Source: an uncultured Flavobacteriales bacterium
Lineage (GTDB): Bacteria; Bacteroidota; Bacteroidia; Flavobacteriales_E; Vicingaceae
DNA: 64,000 nt
Direction: 5' to 3'
Assembly: GCA_905479995.1 (NCBI GenBank)
Contig: CAJQON010000028.1
Location: forward strand, 1-64,000
Part shown: one piece after another, positions 33,979 through 42,705 of the stretch
Position numbering within the stretch: position 1 is the first letter of the stretch
Layout of the letters: every line of letters starts with the position of its first letter
Notes under the pieces: model-generated
Seen by the model: only the letters and a program-made list of their open reading frames with translations
The model's database searches: none
Told to the model about the DNA's origin: nothing
Made by a program: the position numbers and the translations under genes

Positions 33979-36165
33979 TCATATTCTTACGCCTATGACG
34001 CACACATCATCGAGTTGCTCTAGATTACCTCTCCAGTCTTCAAAAGATTTATTTATAAGTTGATGCTGAACTTCCATACTTTTATCTTGAATGGATAAGA
34101 GTAATTTTTTAAAATTAGCGGTTTTGAGCTTCTTTCCTTTTTCGCCACCAAACTGATCGGCATAACCATCAGAAAAAATGTAAACGCTATCTCCTTTTTG
34201 TAGTTCTATGGCATGTGTTATATATGGTTCAGGATTGTCGAACTGACCAATGGGTTGTTTGTTGGCTTTAGTTTCTAATAGTTCACCTTTACGAATAATC
34301 CATAAGGGATTATGTGCTCCAGCATATTTCAACGTAGTTCCTTCTAAACAACATAGTGCTATGTCCATTCCATCTTTTACTTCTTCATCACTTTTAGCAA
34401 ATTCAGCAATTACTATCTCTCTTGTTTTATCCAATATCTGACCCGGATCTGTTAAACCATGCTCTCTTACACTTCTGTTTAATGCATTATTACACACTAC
34501 ACTTACCATTGCCCCAGGAACACCATGCCCTGTACAATCTGCTGCAGCGAATAACACTTTTTGTGCATCCAGACCATTTGTGTCTGCAGGTACTACCTGC
34601 TCTAACCAATAAAAGTCTCCCGCAACAATGTCTTTAGGTTTATATAAGATAAAACTCTCTTTCAAGTACTCCTTAACTACCTTTGGCGGAGGGAGTATTG
34701 CTGACTGTATCCTCTTGGCGTACTGAATGCTATCAGTTATCTCTTTGTTTCTCTCCTCTAATTCTGCATGGGTTTTCTCAACTGCAACTTTCTGCAATTC
34801 TACTTCTTGCTTCTGTTTTTCAATAACCTGCTTCTGTTTTTTAGTAACGCGCAAACGGTTAAACACAAAAAACAAGAACAATACAACCAACCCTAAACCT
34901 CCTGCTGTTGCTACAGTAAGTATTTGTTGTTTTTCTTTTTCCTCTTGTTCTATTGCTAATAATTTATCATGCGCAGCATCATCCAATACCTTTTGCTTTT
35001 CATATTCATATTTAGCTTGTTGCTTTATTGTTGCTTTTTGTGTTGACTCATTATTCATACTGTCACTCATTTCAATGCTAAGCCTATACATTTCTAATGC
35101 CAACGAACCTTTTCCTTGTTTTTCGTAAATATTACTAAGCAATTTTGATGCATTCTTAATCACATTAGGGTAGCCATACTCTTTACCAATCGCCAAACTT
35201 TTTACCCCATTTTCTAATGATTCATTTATTAAACCCATTTGCAACTGCAACTCACTTATAGTCAATAAAGAGCTTGCCCACCCTATTTTAAAATCCAATT
35301 GCTTGTTTATTTCTAAACTTCTCAACTGATATTCTAGCGATGTAGGTAAATCTCCTTGAGCCTTATAAACTAAACCAATGCTATATAACGAACTTGCTAT
35401 TCCTGAAAGATGTCCTAACTCTTCATATAATTCCAAACTTCGGTTACAATATCTCAGTGCTTCTACCAAATCTCCATTTGCACTATAAAACGCCCCTACA
35501 TTAACAGTTGCACTAGCTTCTCCAGCCTTATCTCCAACCTCCTTATGAAGTTTTATGCTTTTAAGAAAACAACTCAGTGCCCTAGCTTTATCTCCTTGAC
35601 TATTGTATAACGAAGCAAGATTAGTTAGGCTATAAGCTACACCTCTTTTATCGTCAATTTTCTCAAGAAGTTTTAAGCTTTTATGATAAGCACTCAGTGC
35701 TTTAGGTATATCGCCCTGGTTATCATAGATATATCCAATGTTATTTAAACTATTGGCTATACCAAAAACATATTCTATTTCCTCAAATAATTCTAAGCTT
35801 TTATTATTGAGCTCCAAGGACTTCTCAATTTCTCCATGCCCTTGGTAGATAAAAGCAATATTATTATAGGCCGATGCCAATGAGAATTGTAAACTCTTTT
35901 TTTCTGAAATAGTTGGATTGCCTAAAAGCGCCTTTTCGCAAATCACTACCGCCTTTTCACACAAGTACTTTAAGGTGTCTGCACTATTTACATATAATAA
36001 CTCCGCCAATTCAACGTAAGCCAAAGCCAACGAAGTGTCTGGAGTGTTTGGACCTGAAATAATAGTATTTAAACTGTCTTCTTTAAACTGATCTCTTTCA
36101 TTTAAGCTTTGAGCAACCCCTTGAAAGGAGCTTAAAAATAGGAGTATGTAAATGGATTTTTTGAT
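33979..36165 (-). CDS. TPR-SpoIIE/PP2C phosphatase, signal peptide lacking a canonical start codon
   Basis: Sensor-type membrane phosphatase, about 728 residues. The order is signal peptide, tetratricopeptide repeats (to about 375), transmembrane helix (LTVATAGGLGLVVLFLFFVF), coiled coil, then PP2C/SpoIIE domain: DIVAGDFYW, AADCTGHGVPGAMVS, FSDGYADQFGG, LDDVCVIGVRI, with the metal aspartates present. The usual targets are phosphorylated STAS or SiaC-type proteins. The first ATG/GTG/TTG is TTG 36030, but the frame is open and clearly coding to the ATC at 36163-36165, giving KKSIYILLFLSSFQGVAQS. I extend the gene there; the start could be a non-canonical ATC or a mutated ATG. Confidence 0.85.
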   Translation of the reverse strand: MKKSIYILLFLSSFQGVAQSLNERDQFKEDSLNTIISGPNTPDTSLALAYVELAELLYVNSADTLKYLCEKAVVICEKALLGNPTISEKKSLQFSLASAYNNIAFIYQGHGEIEKSLELNNKSLELFEEIEYVFGIANSLNNIGYIYDNQGDIPKALSAYHKSLKLLEKIDDKRGVAYSLTNLASLYNSQGDKARALSCFLKSIKLHKEVGDKAGEASATVNVGAFYSANGDLVEALRYCNRSLELYEELGHLSGIASSLYSIGLVYKAQGDLPTSLEYQLRSLEINKQLDFKIGWASSLLTISELQLQMGLINESLENGVKSLAIGKEYGYPNVIKNASKLLSNIYEKQGKGSLALEMYRLSIEMSDSMNNESTQKATIKQQAKYEYEKQKVLDDAAHDKLLAIEQEEKEKQQILTVATAGGLGLVVLFLFFVFNRLRVTKKQKQVIEKQKQEVELQKVAVEKTHAELEERNKEITDSIQYAKRIQSAILPPPKVVKEYLKESFILYKPKDIVAGDFYWLEQVVPADTNGLDAQKVLFAAADCTGHGVPGAMVSVVCNNALNRSVREHGLTDPGQILDKTREIVIAEFAKSDEEVKDGMDIALCCLEGTTLKYAGAHNPLWIIRKGELLETKANKQPIGQFDNPEPYITHAIELQKGDSVYIFSDGYADQFGGEKGKKLKTANFKKLLLSIQDKSMEVQHQLINKSFEDWRGNLEQLDDVCVIGVRI

Positions 36166-36216
36166 AGCCCAATATACAATCTATTTTTAGTATTCCAATT
36201 GGCACAAAGAGAAAAG

Positions 36217-36224
36217 CAAAGATA
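36217..36224 (-). promoter_or_regulatory. -7 box of the first TPR-SpoIIE gene
   Basis: The minus strand reads TATCTTTG, an exact TAnnTTTG match about 52 nt before the ATC that begins the signal peptide. It supports transcription of the full frame. Confidence 0.55.
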
Positions 36225-36280
36225 AAGTCCGGCTATTAATTGATTCTTTTTATACGATACTTTTGGTACTTAGATTTAGT

Positions 36281-36396
36281 CGTCATTGCTAGTGGAGTTT
36301 AACGAAGCGAAACAATCTCTTTATTTAATAAAAAGATTCCACACTTCAGTTTATAACAAAAACTAGTTTTCGATAAACTATTGTTCTGAATGGCGA
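36281..36396. repeat. Decayed REP-like inverted repeat
   Basis: The left end CGTCATTGCTAGTGG...AACGAAGCGAAACAATCTCTT and the right end AAGATTCC...GTTCTGAATGGCGAT form an imperfect inverted repeat. It resembles the widespread Bacteroidota intergenic element whose intact form starts CGTCATTGCGAGG and contains GAAGCAATCTC. Here it has many substitutions. It occupies the 3' side of umuC, between umuC and the phosphatase promoter. Confidence 0.45.
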
Positions 36397-36477
36397 TATA
36401 AATAAACATTCCCAGTTAGAACGTTAACGAAAGGCAGGGATCCATTTAATGGTTTGTTTTGAGTGAAAGTAAACACC

Positions 36478-37734
36478 TCAAACCTTTATCATTATTATTT
36501 CATCCAGTCTGGTGGTATACCTAGGTGATAATCTTTCTTGGTTCATCTTCCAGGTTCTTCCCAAATCTTGACAAGCTAATTTTAGTTTTTTTTGTCCAAT
36601 GGAGTGATTCATTCTGTCAATAACCTCCATTAAAGCTTCGTGCTTAGGGTTTTCTTTTGTAAACATGTTTAACTGTTTCTCATTCTTTGGAGTAATGCCC
36701 ATTACAATAACTCCAGCTTTTTTATAGTGATAGCCTTCTTTGTAAATTGCTTTCAAACCTTTAACCGCATCGCTAACTATATCAATGCTAGAGTTGGTAG
36801 GATAAGCTGTTTTAACAACAATGCTTCTACTGTACTGTGGCAAATCTTTTCGATGGCCATTGGTATGAACAAATACCATTACCATATTACAGCATGATTT
36901 TTGTTTTCTTAGCTTTTCTGCACAAGTAACTGCAAATGTTGCTACCCGCTCTTGAATGTTAAACAAGTCTGTATGATTTTTTTCAAACGTTCTGGTTGTT
37001 GCAATCCCCTTTTTACGTTTCACATCTTCTAAACCAAGCGTTGGAATGCCTTCTAAATCTCTTTTTAACCTTAATCCTACCACAGCTAAATTCTTTCTAA
37101 CCCAAGCGTCTGGTAGTTGAGTAAAATCATAAGCTGTTCTCACTCCTTTATTCGATAATTTATAAGCATGTCGAGAACCAATACCCCAAACATCACCAAT
37201 TTTAAGCCACTTAAGCGCCTTTACTCTCTTCTCTTCTGTATCTATTACATAAACTCCTTTGGTTTGTTTAGGAAATTTTTTTGAAATTCTATTGGCAACC
37301 TTTGTTAATGCTTTTGTTGGTGCTATTCCAACACTAATTGAAATTCCCGTATGCTTCGTTACCTTCTCGTTAATTTGACTACCGTATTCTTCTAAATTAA
37401 AAAATTCAAAACCATCCAATTTTAAAAATGCTTCATCTATACTGTAAATCTCAATGTCTGGAGAAAATGTAGCTAACGTGTTCATTACCCTACTACTCAT
37501 ATCGCCATACAACGCAAAGTTAGAAGAAAACACACTGATGTTGTTATCAATAAAGGTTTGGTGGTACTTAAATGCTGGAGCACCCATTGGTATAAAAGGT
37601 TTAGCTTCATTACTTCTAGCAATAACACACCCATCATTATTAGATAAAACAACAATTGGCTCCCCTCTAAGGTTAGGACGAAAAAGACGCTCGCATGAAG
37701 CGTAAAAGTTATTACAATCAACAAGAGCAAACAT
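36478..37734 (-). CDS. umuC: Y-family DNA polymerase V subunit UmuC
   Basis: A 418-residue translesion polymerase catalytic subunit. MFALVDCNNFYASCERLFRP holds the first metal Asp, IVVLSNNDGCVIARSNEAK the fingers, and YSIDEAFLKLD the DE catalytic pair. DVWGIGSRHAYKL is the helix-hairpin-helix region, and the C-terminal little-finger and UmuC-specific tail follow. The start forms a TAATG overlap with the umuD stop, so the two are translationally coupled. It acts with cleaved UmuD in damage tolerance. Confidence 0.95.
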   Translation of the reverse strand: MFALVDCNNFYASCERLFRPNLRGEPIVVLSNNDGCVIARSNEAKPFIPMGAPAFKYHQTFIDNNISVFSSNFALYGDMSSRVMNTLATFSPDIEIYSIDEAFLKLDGFEFFNLEEYGSQINEKVTKHTGISISVGIAPTKALTKVANRISKKFPKQTKGVYVIDTEEKRVKALKWLKIGDVWGIGSRHAYKLSNKGVRTAYDFTQLPDAWVRKNLAVVGLRLKRDLEGIPTLGLEDVKRKKGIATTRTFEKNHTDLFNIQERVATFAVTCAEKLRKQKSCCNMVMVFVHTNGHRKDLPQYSRSIVVKTAYPTNSSIDIVSDAVKGLKAIYKEGYHYKKAGVIVMGITPKNEKQLNMFTKENPKHEALMEVIDRMNHSIGQKKLKLACQDLGRTWKMNQERLSPRYTTRLDEIIMIKV

Positions 37735-38183
37735 TAAAATGATTTAATAACATTGGTAACAATTCCCCAAATCAAAAAGTCATTGTCTTTGGTAACTTTT
37801 ATGGGTTGGTAATTTTTATTTTCGGCAATTAGCCAAATAATGTCTTTCGTTATTTTAATCCGCTTAACCGTAAAGTCACCATCAATAAAACAGACCGCAA
37901 TTTTACCATCTTTTGGATCAATGCTTTTGTCAATAACAAGCAAATCTCCATCATGAATTCCAGCTCCGCTCATCGAATCGCCCTTTACTCTTCCATAAAA
38001 AGTAGCATCCTTATTTCTTATCAATGCTTTGTTTAAATCTATTGATGCATCTAGAAAATCATCTGCAGGAGATGGAAATCCAGCACTAATTGTTGTATTT
38101 ACTAGGGGTATAGTAAATTTAGTGGCCATAGAAATTGAAAATACTTTAACCAAACTATAGTTAAGGATAGGGATAGTTTTCAT
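37734..38183 (-). CDS. umuD: UmuD, self-cleaving LexA-like S24 peptidase subunit
   Basis: A 149-residue accessory subunit of DNA polymerase V. The ATG at 38183 (MKTIPILNYSLVKVF) is chosen over an upstream TTG. The self-cleavage site is in TTISAGFPSPADD (Ala-Gly bond). The catalytic Ser is in GRVKGDSMSGAGIHDGDLL and the catalytic Lys in GKIAVCFIDGDFTVKRIK, as in family S24. It is first gene of the umuDC operon. A perfect ACTACA-TTT-TGTAGT dyad sits 36-50 nt upstream as a possible operator. Confidence 0.93.
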   Translation of the reverse strand: MKTIPILNYSLVKVFSISMATKFTIPLVNTTISAGFPSPADDFLDASIDLNKALIRNKDATFYGRVKGDSMSGAGIHDGDLLVIDKSIDPKDGKIAVCFIDGDFTVKRIKITKDIIWLIAENKNYQPIKVTKDNDFLIWGIVTNVIKSF

Positions 38184-38218
38184 TATTACAAAATAAACCA
38201 ATAATATTAGTTTAGCTG

Positions 38219-38233
38219 ACTACATTTTGTAGT
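38219..38233. promoter_or_regulatory. Candidate operator dyad upstream of umuDC
   Basis: Perfect inverted repeat ACTACA-TTT-TGTAGT ending 50 nt before the umuD ATG. Position and symmetry suit a repressor site for a damage-inducible operon; the regulator is unknown. Confidence 0.4.
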
Positions 38234-38736
38234 TACCTAGTATTTGTTCTAAAACATTCTCGAAAGAGAAGCGATCTCATTGACCCTTTTCTATGAAAAG
38301 AAAAAGATGATAAAACCATTCTACAAATCGTAATAGTTCCTTTTTTTTGAATAAAAAAGATGATCTAACCAATCCAAACGGATAATAAATGGTACTTTTG
38401 ATGTGTTAGTATTCAGCTTGTTTGTTGCTGAATATTTATTAGCTAGATTTAGGGATTACCCTTGAGTTTGCACCTTACAATAAAAAAGAAAAAGAGTTAT
38501 CTTAATCTCTATAGAATCACAGCACATATCCATTGAATCGACAACCGATTTTGCACCTGCTCTGGCAGAGAGTGAAAGGATGACCCCCCATCAAATAACA
38601 CAACCTATTCAATTATCGAAAGATAATTTCTTTACGACATGCCTACGGGCTACCAAATACTATTTGAGGTGCTGACTTTATTCACACAATTCAAATAGCA
38701 GATGATTTATAATTTAAAAAAAAATAAAAACACCTT
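38234..38736. other. Structured intergenic leader between umuD and decarboxylase
   Basis: No gene is seen in this stretch of about 500 nt. It contains a fragment (38261-38280) similar to the decayed REP-like element near umuC; two TTTGCACCT copies (38467-38475 and 38550-38558); a small AATCG-ACAAC-CGATT hairpin (38535-38549); a CTCTGGCAGAG hairpin (about 38560-38570); and an 8-bp inverted repeat CTATTTGA/TCAAATAG (38660-38667/38691-38698) shortly before the decarboxylase ATG. The region may be a regulatory leader or repeat debris. Confidence 0.35.
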
Positions 38737-40137
38737 ATGTCCAATATAAATACCGATTTAACCTTATTTAACGAACTCGTAGAGATATTATTAGATGACG
38801 AAAAAAATTATCCAGTAGCTGAGCGAATAGATCCCGCAGAATTATATGAATCCATTGATTTATCGCTAAATGATAATGCTATAGTGGATGAAGAATTCAA
38901 AAATGTACTTCAAAATGTAATTACAGCTACTCCTAAAACAGCAACCAATCTGTTTTTCAATCAATTGTTTGGAGGACGACAAAGTAAGGCTGTACTGGGT
39001 GATTTACTTGCGGTACTGTTAAACAATAGCATGTACACCTACAAGGTTGCAGGTCCTCAGGTAGGTATCGAAAAAGAAATAATAAATCAATCGTGCAATA
39101 TGATTGGTTATGGCCCTGACAGTAATGGAACATTTCCTACTGGAGGTTCTATGAGTAACTTTATGGCCTTGGTTATGGGGCGAGATAGAAAGGCTCCTAA
39201 TTTTAAAAGCAAAGGAATGGCCAAACCGATGACTTTATATACATCGGAAGAATCTCATTACTCCAATGCTAAAAATGCAAGTTTTGCTGGTGTAGGAAGA
39301 GACAATGTACGCTACATCAAAGCAGATGCTGAGGGAAAAATGATTCCTGCTGAATTGGAGGCTCAAATTGTAAATGATATAGCCAATGGATTTGTTCCTT
39401 TTTATGTAAATTCAACTGCAGGAACTACGGTGCTTGGTGCCTTTGACCCTATTGAAGAGATAGCTGATATAACCGAAAAATACGATTTATGGTTGCATGT
39501 AGATGGTGCATATTGTGGAAGTGCCATTTTTAGTAAAAAACGAATGGAACTTTTAAAAGGCATTGAACGGTCGGACTCATTTAGCTATAATGCACACAAA
39601 ATGTTAGGAACTCCATTAATCTGTTCTATTATTTTGGTGAATGACAAAAAACACTTACACAATTCGTTCAGTAATGATGCTACTTACCTTTACCAAACTG
39701 ATCAAGATGATTTCAATCTTGGAAAAACTTCTTTTCAATGTGGCAGAAGAAACGATGCACTTAAATTTTGGACGCTATGGAAATCTGTTGGAACCAATGG
39801 TTTAGAGCAAATTGTTGATCAACAGTTTGACTTGGCCGATGTTGCTAGAGATTATGTGCGTAATCATCCTGATTATACCTTGTATAGTTTTGACGATTCT
39901 ATTTCAATTTGTTTCAATTACAAAGCTATAGATCCTAAAGTATTGTGTACTGCTCTATATGAAAACCAAATTACCATTGTTGGCTTTGGCTCATTTAATA
40001 ACGATACGTTTATTCGATTAGTTACCATAAACGCAACAAACTCTAAAGAAGACATTTTAAATTTCTTTAAAGTATTGGAAGATTACGTAGAGAAGAACAC
40101 TAGCTTAGTTGCACAAAAGGAATTGGCTAATTCTTAA
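38737..40137 (+). CDS. Group II PLP-dependent decarboxylase (glutamate/aspartate/cysteine-sulfinate type)
   Basis: A 466-residue PLP enzyme of the glutamate decarboxylase fold. GTFPTGGSMSNFMALVMGRD, VNSTAGTTVLGAFDPIEEIAD and LWLHVDGAYCGSAIFS contain cofactor-contact residues, and SYNAHKMLGTP carries the Schiff-base lysine. The C-terminal domain ends around VTINATNSKEDILNFF. Substrate cannot be decided between glutamate, aspartate and cysteine sulfinate. It is monocistronic, with a long structured leader and a terminator. Confidence 0.88.
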   Translation: MSNINTDLTLFNELVEILLDDEKNYPVAERIDPAELYESIDLSLNDNAIVDEEFKNVLQNVITATPKTATNLFFNQLFGGRQSKAVLGDLLAVLLNNSMYTYKVAGPQVGIEKEIINQSCNMIGYGPDSNGTFPTGGSMSNFMALVMGRDRKAPNFKSKGMAKPMTLYTSEESHYSNAKNASFAGVGRDNVRYIKADAEGKMIPAELEAQIVNDIANGFVPFYVNSTAGTTVLGAFDPIEEIADITEKYDLWLHVDGAYCGSAIFSKKRMELLKGIERSDSFSYNAHKMLGTPLICSIILVNDKKHLHNSFSNDATYLYQTDQDDFNLGKTSFQCGRRNDALKFWTLWKSVGTNGLEQIVDQQFDLADVARDYVRNHPDYTLYSFDDSISICFNYKAIDPKVLCTALYENQITIVGFGSFNNDTFIRLVTINATNSKEDILNFFKVLEDYVEKNTSLVAQKELANS

Positions 40138-40164
40138 ACCTTAGCTTCTCACCTATTGAATATA

Positions 40165-40198
40165 GGTCCTCAATCAAGTTGAGGATTTGTGTTTTCTG
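40165..40198 (+). terminator. Terminator of the decarboxylase gene
   Basis: Stem TCCTCAA (40167-40173) / TTGAGGA (40179-40185) with a 5-nt loop and a T-rich tail TTTGTGTTTT. Confidence 0.7.
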
Positions 40199-40246
40199 GT
40201 ATTCGTTTTTTTTAAAAACTTATTTAAATTCTCACACCGATAACAC

Positions 40247-40270
40247 CCATTCGACAGGCTCAGGATAAAC
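40247..40270. repeat. Fragment of a REP-like intergenic sequence
   Basis: CATTCGACAGGCTCAGGATA matches one arm of short palindromic elements common in Bacteroidota intergenic DNA. Only one arm is present here, just after the stop of the leftward phosphatase gene. Confidence 0.3.
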
Positions 40271-40276
40271 TGCACA

Positions 40277-42556
40277 TCATATTCTTACGCCTATGACGCA
40301 CACATCATCAAGTTGCTCCAAACTTCCTCTCCAATTATCAAATTCGCAAGCAATTAGTTCTTTCTGCTCTGCCATCGATTTATCTCTTATTCTTAACAAT
40401 AACTTCTTAAAGTTAATGGTTTTCATCTTCTTCCCTTTTTCTCCTCCAAATTGATCAGCATAACCATCAGAAAAAACATAAAAAGTATCTCCTTTATTAA
40501 GTTTTATTTTATGAGTAGTATAAGGTTTAGGAGAATCAAACTTACCAATAGGCTCCTTATTTGCCTTAATTTCTTCAATCTCCTCACTCCCAGATCTTAC
40601 AATCCATAGCGGATTGTGTGCTCCGGCATACTCCAAGTTATTCCCCTCCAAACTACATAGTGCTATATCCATTCCATCACTAACATCTTCCTCAGATTTC
40701 TCAAACTCTTGCACGACTATTTCTCGTGTTTTATCTAAAATTTTACCGGGTTCGGTTAATCCATATTCACGAACAGACCTGTTTAACCCATTGTTACATA
40801 GCACACTTACCATTGCCCCTGGAACACCGTGCCCAGTACAATCTGCAGCAGCAAACAGCACTTTTTTACTCATGGTTTCCATCCAATAGAAATCTCCTGC
40901 AACAATGTCTTTTGGCAAATAAAATACAAATGACTCTTCCAAAAACTCTTTCACCAATTTATCTGGAGGTAAAATGGCAGTTTGAATTCGCTTGGCGTAT
41001 TGAATACTATCAGTAATCTCTTTATTTTTGGTTTCTAGCACTAAGTTTTGGTTCTCAATTTTATCTTTTTGAGCCTCTACTTCTAGCTTCTGAGCTTCTA
41101 CTTCTTGTTTTTGAGTAGCAATAAGAACATTATCTTTTTTCTTTATTCGATAGCTTCTATAAGATACTCCTCCTAGTATTAACACCAACAGAATTCCAAA
41201 AGTAAGTCCATATTTTTGGATTTTTTCTGTTTTTATTTGAGCCTCCTGCTCGCTAATTACAATATCTTTTAATTCTTGAGCTTGCACATTTTTTAAGCTG
41301 TCTTTAAACTGTTGTTTGGCAAAGCCAAACTCCAAGTCTTTTCGAGTAGCAGCGAGATTACGGTCTTCATTAACCAAAGAATCACGAATACCGATAAACT
41401 GCTTGTAATAAGAAAAAGCTTTTCCTTTCTCGCCCAAACCGTCATATGCTTTTGACAAACAACGACAATTCGCTTTTTTAGCACTGAGGTAACCACTTTC
41501 TTTAGATAACTTCAAACCTTCTGCACAAGCTTCTTTACCTTTCTGGTAGTTACCTATTCCCATTAAATTCTCCCCCAAATTACTAAGTGCCTTTGAAAGT
41601 TCTGTTGAAGCATTTAAACCTCTAAGAATTACAATTCCCTTTTCATAAAAATCGATGGCTTTACGGTAATTATCTTGCTTGGAATAAAATCCTCCAATAG
41701 TACAGTAAGCAACTCCTTCCTGACGAACCGCTCCATACTTTTTATAAATCACCAACACTTCATCCATTAATTGAAAAGCCTTATCATAATCCTCTTTATC
41801 AGCATAAATGTTAGCTAAATTAGATTTAACAATGGAAATCCCGTATTCATCCTTAATTTTTTCCTTAATAACCAATGCCTTCTTAAAATACGCTTCGGCC
41901 TGAACAACATCTTCCAACTGATCATAAATGGTTGCAATATTTACATAACAAACTCCTATTCCATGTTCATCGTCTAATGATTCAAATATTTTTAGGGATT
42001 TAAAATACAAATCTAAGGCCTCCAACCATCTCCCTTGATAATCGCGTGTCATAGCAAGTTGATTGTAAACTCGACCCTCCATGGCCGTATCTTTTAGAGA
42101 AACAGCATAACTCATTGCTTCGGTATAAAACTCAAAAGCTTCCTCATATGCTCCCATGTTTAAATAGCTATAAGCAAGATTATTGGTAACATCTCCAAGA
42201 GCACTAGTATCCCCAGAATTGATAAACATGCTGTGACATATTTTATAAGCCTCTACAGATGCAACATTGTTGTTGGCAGTCAATTCGGAATAACCCAAAT
42301 CAAAATATGCCCAACCAATTTTTTTCTTATCACCTACTTTTTTAGCTAGTTCTATCTGTTTGTTCGACAGAATTACTGCACTATCTGGATTACTTTGTTG
42401 ATAGGCTAATATTAGCTTATAATTGGCTTTTAGTTTTAAGGAATCTTCTACCGCTTCATTGTTGCAAATAGTCCATAAACTATCCATATTTTGAGCAGAT
42501 GCTGACCCCAACATTAAAAAGAAGGCCGCTATCAGTAAGATTCTATTTATTAGCAT
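40277..42556 (-). CDS. TPR-SpoIIE/PP2C phosphatase (second paralogue)
   Basis: A 759-residue membrane phosphatase. The ATG at 42556 gives a proper signal peptide (MLINRILLIAAFFLMLGSASAQ). TPR repeats cover roughly 45-430, a transmembrane helix (YGLTFGILLVLILGGVSYRS) and coiled coil follow, then the SpoIIE domain: DIVAGDFYWM, AADCTGHGVPGAMVS, FSDGYADQFGG, LDDVCVIGVRI. It is a paralogue of the 33979-36165 gene, with a 37-nt identical stretch across both stop codons. It is probably the dephosphorylating arm of a partner switch. Confidence 0.92.
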   Translation of the reverse strand: MLINRILLIAAFFLMLGSASAQNMDSLWTICNNEAVEDSLKLKANYKLILAYQQSNPDSAVILSNKQIELAKKVGDKKKIGWAYFDLGYSELTANNNVASVEAYKICHSMFINSGDTSALGDVTNNLAYSYLNMGAYEEAFEFYTEAMSYAVSLKDTAMEGRVYNQLAMTRDYQGRWLEALDLYFKSLKIFESLDDEHGIGVCYVNIATIYDQLEDVVQAEAYFKKALVIKEKIKDEYGISIVKSNLANIYADKEDYDKAFQLMDEVLVIYKKYGAVRQEGVAYCTIGGFYSKQDNYRKAIDFYEKGIVILRGLNASTELSKALSNLGENLMGIGNYQKGKEACAEGLKLSKESGYLSAKKANCRCLSKAYDGLGEKGKAFSYYKQFIGIRDSLVNEDRNLAATRKDLEFGFAKQQFKDSLKNVQAQELKDIVISEQEAQIKTEKIQKYGLTFGILLVLILGGVSYRSYRIKKKDNVLIATQKQEVEAQKLEVEAQKDKIENQNLVLETKNKEITDSIQYAKRIQTAILPPDKLVKEFLEESFVFYLPKDIVAGDFYWMETMSKKVLFAAADCTGHGVPGAMVSVLCNNGLNRSVREYGLTEPGKILDKTREIVVQEFEKSEEDVSDGMDIALCSLEGNNLEYAGAHNPLWIVRSGSEEIEEIKANKEPIGKFDSPKPYTTHKIKLNKGDTFYVFSDGYADQFGGEKGKKMKTINFKKLLLRIRDKSMAEQKELIACEFDNWRGSLEQLDDVCVIGVRI

Positions 42557-42705
42557 GTGTAAAGATTTATGACGTAAAGATAACACTTGTTCTTATATCC
42601 AAACTTAAAACTCGACAAACATCTGTTTCTACACAATTAACAGATCAGTACAACTTAATTACTTCGATAAAGAAAGAATCAGAAAACAAAAAACGGTGTT
42701 GGTAA

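Noticed and set aside
34727-35128. 133-codon plus-strand frame inside the TPR-SpoIIE gene
   Set aside because: Its Ser/Cys/Phe-rich composition is the complement of a Glu/Lys coiled coil. The minus frame has unmistakable phosphatase motifs.
38541-38610. GC-richer stretch ending in GATGACCCCCC as part of a known RNA (for example RNase P or a SAM riboswitch)
   Set aside because: It lacks the conserved core motifs of these RNAs; only short hairpins can be drawn.
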